From Gordius sp. MW1 (taxonomy: Eukaryota > Nematomorpha > Gordioida > Gordea > Gordiidae): 64,000 nucleotides of DNA. The stretch is taken from positions 22,950,060-23,014,059 of the forward strand of contig OZ038529.1 in NCBI GenBank assembly GCA_964036665.1, written 5' to 3'. Every line of letters begins with the position of its first letter. The first letter of the stretch is position 1. Positions 57,972 through 64,000 of this stretch are shown one piece after another. The notes below the pieces were generated by a model. The model did no database searches, had not been told where the DNA came from, and saw only the letters and a program-made list of their open reading frames with translations. A program made the translations under genes and the position numbers.

Positions 57972-60504
57972 ATGTATACAGTTTGTCTATTGCTATTCGT
58001 AGTGGTAAGTAACTTTTGATTGGCGTGAAAACACTGTGATTGCAAATATTTCCTTTTTGCCCTTTATCGTAGATAGCCACGGTGTCGGGTCATTATAAGA
58101 AAAATTTGGATTACATCTTCAACAAAAATTATGGTAAGTATTCACGACTTAAATCAATTAAATGATTTATTTAATTCACCCTTTTCCATTATAAATTTAC
58201 AGATCAATCTCAAGGCTTCAATACTTATCGTTCTCCCAATATTGGCTTCAGTGGCCAAAAACAGACAAATGTCAAAGGAACAAGTATTTTGTTTTAAAAA
58301 TTCAATTAAAATTAGATCCTTGGCTCTATACTAACTTAGTAATTTCTTTTATTATAGCGTGTATCATACACAATTATTTAGAAATAAACCACTATTAGTT
58401 TTAAAAAAAATTTAAAATACTTAAAAAATTTTTTGAATTATATTGATTTTGTGTTATTTGTAGTTGCCGATTGCTTGGCTGGAAAGTTGAAGTGTAACTT
58501 CAAAGTTCTTAAAGTCAAGAGTCATGGATGGAAAGGTAGTAAAGGAGGTGATGACGATGAAACCACAACTGCTTTATCTACTACTTCAACTGCCTCGACT
58601 ACCGAAGCCTCAGACGCCTCTACAGTAAATATTTCAATATCTTTAGATTTTGATCATTTTTTATTTAAAAAATAAATTTTATTTAAAATGAGCTAAATTT
58701 ATTAGAGGATAATACATTTGGGGAGATGTTAGTGAGGGATGAATATGATATAGGCGCAACTAGGATTTCCTCAAAGGGGGGGGGGTATAAAATTTTCAAG
58801 GTGAAATTTTTCTGTATCTATTTTTTGGATTAAAAGTAAAATTTTAACAAATATTAATTAGTATTAAATTTACATTATAAAAATTATATAAATTAAAAAT
58901 CAGGGGAAGATTTCTAACCCGAAACCACCCCCTCCCTACGCCAATGTGATAAATTGAAGAATTAAAATCATTTTAAGATATCATTAATAGTGTTTTCATA
59001 TTTTGTTTAACCAAAATTTGTGATACTAACATAACGCTGTTAATATTACTAGGTCTTAATTTAAACTATTGTAATCCTTAAAAAAACTTATATTTCTATT
59101 TAAAATTTCATGGGGGTAGCAAGCATTGGAATTAGAGGGGGGCAATAATGATTTAGAGAGGGGCTAAATAAACATTTTTTGATTCTGTCCCAACTTTCAA
59201 TAAATTTCAACAATTTTTTTAGATTTAGAGGGGGGCACGCGCCCCTCCTTGCCCCCTTGGCTACGCCCATGCCAATTTAAATTACATATAGTTTAATTCT
59301 TTCCAATTATTTTGGCAATTTTTATCTAATTTCGCTGTGATATTTCGTAGGAGAAATTCGTATACTACAAAGAATTCGTAAAAGATTCCGTTAAACCAAA
59401 GGAAGAGACTAAAGCGAGTGAAGGAGGTAATGTAACACACACAGATACCAACGAAAAGAAAGCTGCCCAAAGCTCGAGCGATCTAGATCTGGAGGACTGG
59501 CCATCCCGAGAAACTAAAGCCGGTCGAGTCGTGATTAAACGCATCAGTCGAAAAGATTATGAAAAAGAAACGCGTGGTAAACGACATAAGAGAAGCAAGA
59601 AAAGCAAGAGGAAGAGTAGAAAGAGCAGAAAACACAAAAGGAGCAAGAAAAACAAGAAACACGATGATGACGATGATGATGCAGAAACAACCACTGCCTC
59701 AAAATCCGGTAATTGTTTTAACATTTTTTAACATCCATGTTTAGTTAAATTGTCGTAACGGTTAAAACACTTTTAGAACAACTCGACAAATTTTTATCAT
59801 AGAGTAGCTTAGCATATTTCAAACTATCCTTAATGAATTGCAGCAATTTAGACTCCCAGGAATATTTTTAGAAATATGTTTAATTCTTTGTGCATTCACT
59901 AGATACCACAACTACAGGTTCATCTTCGTCTACGACGGAAAAAGGTGACTGCGCTTACTGGGACGTCAAATCGGGTAAATGCAAGAGGAAATCACGCAAA
60001 TCATCCTACTATGCCAGGCCTAGGATAGTGAGAAAACGAGTCTTACTTAACATCAAAAAGAGTTGCTACGGAGGTAAACGTGGGTGCTATGGCCCTCCAC
60101 CCGCCCGATCTGGAAGTTTCAAAGGATATGGAGGCTCCAACGATTTCAGCAATATATTCGGCGGTAGTGCTAACGCCATATTCGCACGAGACGATCGTTT
60201 CCAAAATAATCAACTTAACCCCGCCCTCCTACCACAACAAGCTGTTCAACAACCAGCTCAGCCCGCGGCACCCATGTCCCAACCTAGCGCACCATTAGCC
60301 CCAATGGCTGCAGCTGCTGCGGCTCCTGCTCCTGCAAATTCTGGTGTACCAGGCCAGGCTCAACCCACTCATCGTGGTATGTTGTATTATTCCGATAATG
60401 CCATACCAGTAGCTCAAAGAGCTTCCAACCCAATGATGGGATCGGATTTGATGCCTGAAAATCATGGCACCGACATACAAATAGAAGGAGCCGAACTTCT
60501 GTAA
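57972..60504 (+). CDS. secreted protein with three cysteine pairs, Lys/Arg block and Asp run
   Basis: Five exons: 57972-58004, 58073-58133, 58464-58624, 59351-59708, 59903-60504; introns 68, 330, 726 and 194 bp; all phases agree; 404 residues. The signal peptide is MYTVCLLLFVVIATVSG. Cysteines 35/42, 221/231 and 259/266 form three close pairs (ADC-x6-C, GDC-x9-C, SC-x6-C). After pair 1 come an Asp/Glu stretch and a Thr/Ser-rich linker. Exon 4 has a charged segment, then a Lys/Arg/Ser block (about 160-189) directly followed by six Asp (190-195) and Thr-rich sequence. Exon 5 has pairs 2 and 3, RKSRKSSYYARPRIVRKRVL, a Gly/Tyr-rich part and a Gln/Pro/Ala-rich tail with an Ala run. No known domain. 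Such blocks recall extracellular matrix, cuticle or glue proteins; that is inference. The third intron contains two miniature elements. Poly(A) signal AATAAA at 60831. Confidence 0.85.
58748..58946. mobile_element. short hAT-like miniature element in intron 3
   Basis: Left GGCGCAACTAGGATTTCC with a G-run, right CCCCCTCCCTACGCCAATG. It is diverged and non-coding. Confidence 0.65.
59109..59271. mobile_element. short hAT-like miniature element in intron 3
   Basis: Left CATGGGGGTAGCAAGCATTG, right CCTTGGCTACGCCCATG. It ends 79 bp before exon 4. Confidence 0.8.
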
Positions 60505-60830
60505 ACTTATTTCCCCCTCAATTCAATAATAACGCATTAATATTCTTAGTAATGTGATCGTCGTTTTCATAACACTTCACAACTCGTGCATTACACTCAA
60601 TCGTTAACTATGCCATACTAAATACCTCCGCAGTCTTGCATGCCTATTTATATGTCTGTATTTATACTCACTCTTCCACACATACACACACATCCATATG
60701 TAGATTGAAATATAGTACATTCCAACATTAATGATCATAGTGATTCGTTAGATATATACTACACCTCAATAATTTATATATTTCCTATATATTTAGATTA
60801 GTTTTAAATGTAGCTTAGTTCATTGTATTC

Positions 60831-60836
60831 AATAAA
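60831..60836 (+). terminator. poly(A) signal
   Basis: AATAAA 327 bp after the stop of the secreted-protein gene, followed by GTGTCC; no other AATAAA is closer. Confidence 0.6.
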
Positions 60837-61690
60837 ACGTGTCCCAATAGATATTAAAAGTGGAATACTTTTCGTGTCCAAAAATATTCATGTAATACCC
60901 CTTCTAGCTCAAAATTTTGGCTAATATAGAAGCAAGTAGCAGATTGTATAAATTTGGTAGGGGCTACGAGAAATTCTAAATATATCTAATATATACAAAT
61001 TATTATTTAATAGTTTATCGCTATGCTAAAGTTTATACAGATTATATTATTATTTTGAGAGGACAGATTTCTTTAAATTTTTCTGCCCAATACCGGTCGA
61101 TTTTATAAACAAATTGCCCCCTCCCCTCGAACCTCTCTAAATGTTGGCCCGACTATGCGGGAAGATTAGAGCTGTTTGGCCCAAAATTATGATTTTTTAA
61201 ATTTTTGTAACAATTTTCTCATATGTTCTAAAAAAGCTTAATTTAATTCTCGATTTTTTTGGAGAAGAATCTTGATTGTAAATTTTATACAATCAAATAA
61301 AAAAGGGCTCCATAATCTAAATTTAACAGTTTTTCGGCTTGGCCCATGAGCACTGCGGGCAATGTTGGGTAGCGGATTGAACCAAGCTATTTTGATCTCT
61401 GATTACTATAGGCTTATATTAATAAAAAAAGCTTTAATGTATTTAATATAATAAAAGTAATATCATAACATTAGAAAATAGGGTTAATATAGATTCGGTA
61501 TTAATAATATGATACTTTTGTTATTTATTAACCTATACTGGTAAATAATTCATTATAACACTTGATTTCATGATTTATATCTACACATCTCTTCATTTAT
61601 TTTAGAGATTCTCAGATCATGCTTTAATTTGAGATTAGAAGTATGTTTAGTATCTCCTGTTTCTTGCCATTCTTATCCTTTTAATATTCA
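60837..61690. other. AT-rich gene-free stretch
   Basis: Small G+C-rich patches near 61130 and 61330 are not coding. Nothing is supported. Confidence 0.4.
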
Positions 61691-61960
61691 ACCTAAGAAG
61701 GCTAAATCTTTTTTTTAAGCGAGAAATAAATGAATTAACAGACGTTGTGAATAGGTTCCTCCTATATCATATGGTATGTATTCCTTCTTGTTTACTCCTA
61801 ACATCCATCTTAGCATTTCCAATTCCACAAGCAAAAATAGGATGATTCTCCTGTTCTGACCCCATGATATCAAAATAATTATTGGCTGATAAATTAAACT
61901 TCATTACCCTTCGGTAATTCTTCAATCGCATAATAGAACACTTATAAAATCCCACAATTT
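61690..61960 (-). pseudogene. possible LINE reverse-transcriptase 3' fragment
   Basis: On the minus strand one frame ends GSEQENHPIFACGIGNAKM and, after a shift, continues MLRWMLGVNKKEYIPYDIGG. MLRWMLGV..KD.I is the usual C-terminal region of RTE/Jockey-like LINE proteins. No other part of the element was found. Confidence 0.35.
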
Positions 61961-62094
61961 AGGCCATTCAACATTCACTTGGATTTATTTATCCATTCTA
62001 CCATTAGTTTGAACAATAGACCCTATTTAATAAAAGGACAATACTAATTTTTACTATAACAAATTAATCAGTAATAATTTTCCTTTGCATTTAT

Positions 62095-62778
62095 TAATTG
62101 CTATGCAATTTATGGGCTCGTTTTTTATTGTCCGTCCGTTGTCCGTCCACCAAGTTATGGTGCCAGCTTTGTGACCTGGAGGCTCGTGTTCAATCCCAGG
62201 AGAGGACGAATTTTTTTTTATTTTTTTTTAAATTAAATTAATATTTTGTTCTTGTTAATACCATTGATAATATGAATTTTTGACCGTCCGCTGGCTACTG
62301 ACCAATGAAAAAATGACCATTGGCCAAATAAATCGAAATTTTATTTTTTCGTTTTTGAATTAGGTATATTAGTTTAACATTGATAATTACCCTATGCCCT
62401 TTCCTACAAGGGCCTACGCCTCTACTGATATGGGTCCCTGTGCCCCTACAAAAGCCTATGCCTCTACTGATGTGGGTTCGAATCTCGGCGAGGGCAATTT
62501 TTTTTAAATTAAAATATTTTGTTCTTGTTAATACCATTTAACTTTTTAAAAATTTGTATAAATTAATAATTAACTAATAATTTTGCATTTAATACCCCCC
62601 TATGGGCATTCTCGCCCCTTCCCACCTTTCTCGCCCATAAATTGCATAGCATATATGCTACGTTTATACGGAGTAAAGATGAGTCGTCCCCCCTTCCCTT
62701 CCCCTCCTCCCCTTCCCCCCTCCCCTTCCCCTTCCCTTCTCCCCCTTCACACGAGGGCCGAAGGCACGAGTTTTAGAT
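62095..62778 (-). mobile_element. compact copy of the composite repeat
   Basis: Same ends as 30312-33592, in reverse: ATTGCTATGCAATTTATGGG at the left and GGGCCGAAGGCACGAG at the right, with the 60-bp pyrimidine tract (62687-62748) before it. One GGCCAATGG module (62310-62325) and one AGTAGAGGC block pair are present. Two places carry TTCGAATC/TTCAATCC words like a tRNA B box (62155-62215, 62465-62500), which suggests tRNA-derived parts. Non-coding. Confidence 0.75.
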
Positions 62779-62799
62779 AACTTTCGAATTTTAGATAAA

Positions 62800-63406
62800 T
62801 ATATCCTGTAAGTTTTTCTTTTAAAGAATGAAACTTAACAAAATTTGATAATTTTTGTGAGTGTAAACCTTGCATAGAGTTTTATCTTTGACAAAAATTT
62901 TGTGCAGCAACAATAATGAAAGATAAACGGATACCCGTTTAAGACTGATGATTGATCATGATCAACATGTATTTTACATTTTTAACATATAAATTAATTA
63001 TTGATTTAATATTCACAAAGGTTTTGCAGGAAAATATAAAAGGATTTTGTTGGGAAGCATCTAGGCTAAGCCCGTGCTTTGCAAAAAATTAGCACTACGT
63101 GCTTGAGCTTATAATTTTAACGGGCCCGGGCTGGAACTGGGTCCGGGTTTCTTTCAGAAAAAATGCTCCGGGGGGGGGGGTAAAAATTTTTTTAATAGCT
63201 AAACCATTTTGTATAATATTTACTGATTTTTATTGGTGATATAAGTGATATATAAATAGATACATACACGCATAATCATTAAATAAATACATGCAATATT
63301 TTAACGGGCAAGTGTTCTTTTAAGAAAGTATGTTGTAAAGAGAACAGACAGAGCATAAAGCCCCACCTAAGGCTTCATCAAAAATTAGCCATTTGTATTT
63401 AGATGT
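62800..63406. other. AT-rich gene-free stretch
   Basis: 63118-63165 is a CGGGCCCGGGCTGG repeat fragment followed by a G-run. Nothing else. Confidence 0.45.
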
Positions 63407-64000
63407 CTATGAAATCATAAATTTATATGATGGTTTAAGTTTTAAATTTTGCCCATGTTTTTCACTTTCAGAGACTGAGCAATTAGTAGAGCTGCCAATA
63501 CACTCATCTTTATCAATATATATTAATAAAATAAAAACAACTTGCATAATTTTAATTACCAGCATTTTTACCCTAAGAAAAAAAGAGACAGTTTTCCCCA
63601 ATCCAGCAGAATTACAATTTTCATCTTGACCTAAAACGTGAAAATATATATAATACTTTTATATAAAACCAAAATCTTTCTTGCCTCTTTCAGAGTTCAT
63701 GTGAATTTCACTGCTGGAAGCAGAATAATATCTGCCTTTAACTTATATATATTTAAATATCTAATGCTTAAAAATAATTACCATAATTTTTCATAGTAAG
63801 GGATAAAAGAGTTTTTTTAAATTCAGTCCCATCTTTACCTATTACAAACAAACATATTCATGTCTTATTTTATATAAACACAAATACCCATACATAATTA
63901 AAATTATTCCAAATTAAATCATATCTACCATCTTTTTTATTAGGCTTTTCCTTTTTACTAAAGTAGTGTAAAAGAGTACTTTTATATTTACCAGACATCT
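63407..64000 (-). CDS. 3' end of an unidentified membrane-protein gene (partial)
   Basis: It runs out of the window on the right. Exons (minus): 63992-64000 (edge), 63929-63957, 63782-63838, 63670-63741, 63407-63630; introns 34, 90, 40 and 39 nt, GT-AG, all in phase over four junctions. The protein reads DVCKKEKPNKKDGKDGTEF, KKTLLSLTMKNYVKGRYYSA, SSSEIHMNSERGKKDFGQDE then NCNSAGLGKTV. A single hydrophobic helix (VKMLVIKIMQVVFILLIYI) comes next, then a short tail with DKDECIGSSTNCS and stop TAG. So it is probably a single-pass protein with a short inner tail. I do not recognise the family. Alternatively the hydrophobic part is an artefact of an unrecognised further intron. Confidence 0.6.

Noticed and set aside
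62155-62500. tRNA genes
   Set aside because: B-box-like words are present, but no A box with a foldable cloverleaf or anticodon arm could be drawn.

Overview
The window is nuclear DNA of an invertebrate animal: very AT-rich, with spliced protein genes (a paired-like homeobox gene, prefoldin 5, a CHTOP-type mRNA-export factor, a rhodopsin-like receptor, a von Willebrand A protein) embedded in a dense layer of transposon remains. No rRNA, tRNA, CRISPR or prokaryotic-type operon was seen. A striking trait is the very short intron: 36-39 nt for all four introns of prefoldin 5, 37 nt in CHTOP, 39 nt in the VWA gene and 34-40 nt for three introns of a gene at the right edge. Because exons are small, most host genes here do not appear as long open frames and were recovered by joining splice sites whose phases agree. 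I cannot place the species; tiny introns are known in some strongly reduced parasitic animals, but that is only a suggestion.

Layout. 1-3.0 kb: AT-rich sequence with short hAT-like repeats. 3.0-8.8 kb: a DRGX-like homeobox gene (+) whose homeodomain intron holds a TA-flanked inverted-repeat element split by a full-length LINE with an intact 956-residue ORF. 10.56-11.6 kb: a minus-strand gene for a Pro/Trp/Cys-rich, probably extracellular protein. 13.3-13.8 kb: weak exon-like signals. 16.5-17.3 kb: CHTOP (+). 17.4-36.6 kb: mostly repeats: pogo-like and hAT-like miniature elements, a dead RTE-like LINE with an inverted internal segment, a dead second copy of the R2/HERO-like LINE type, a composite repeat expanded into a minisatellite, and a dead mariner. 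36.9-39.3 kb: a VWA-domain gene (+) with a nested pair of miniature elements in its last intron. 41.6-42.2 kb: PFDN5 (-), with a probable divergent gene at 42.26-42.8 kb (+). 42.8-49.3 kb: hAT-like elements and other inverted-repeat elements. 49.7-51.0 kb: an intronless receptor gene (+). 51-57.7 kb: repeats with unresolved exon fragments. 57.8-60.8 kb: a five-exon gene (+) for a secreted protein with paired cysteines and charged blocks. 61-63 kb: repeats. 63.4-64 kb: the 3' end of a minus-strand membrane-protein gene leaving the window.

The genes do not form a pathway. What links the region is repeat biology. Several hAT-like families are recognisable by inverted ends and 8-bp target duplications; one long copy still carries a transposase C-terminus. 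Elements are inserted into one another repeatedly, and introns of the homeobox, VWA and secreted-protein genes have been lengthened by them while other introns stay near the minimum size.
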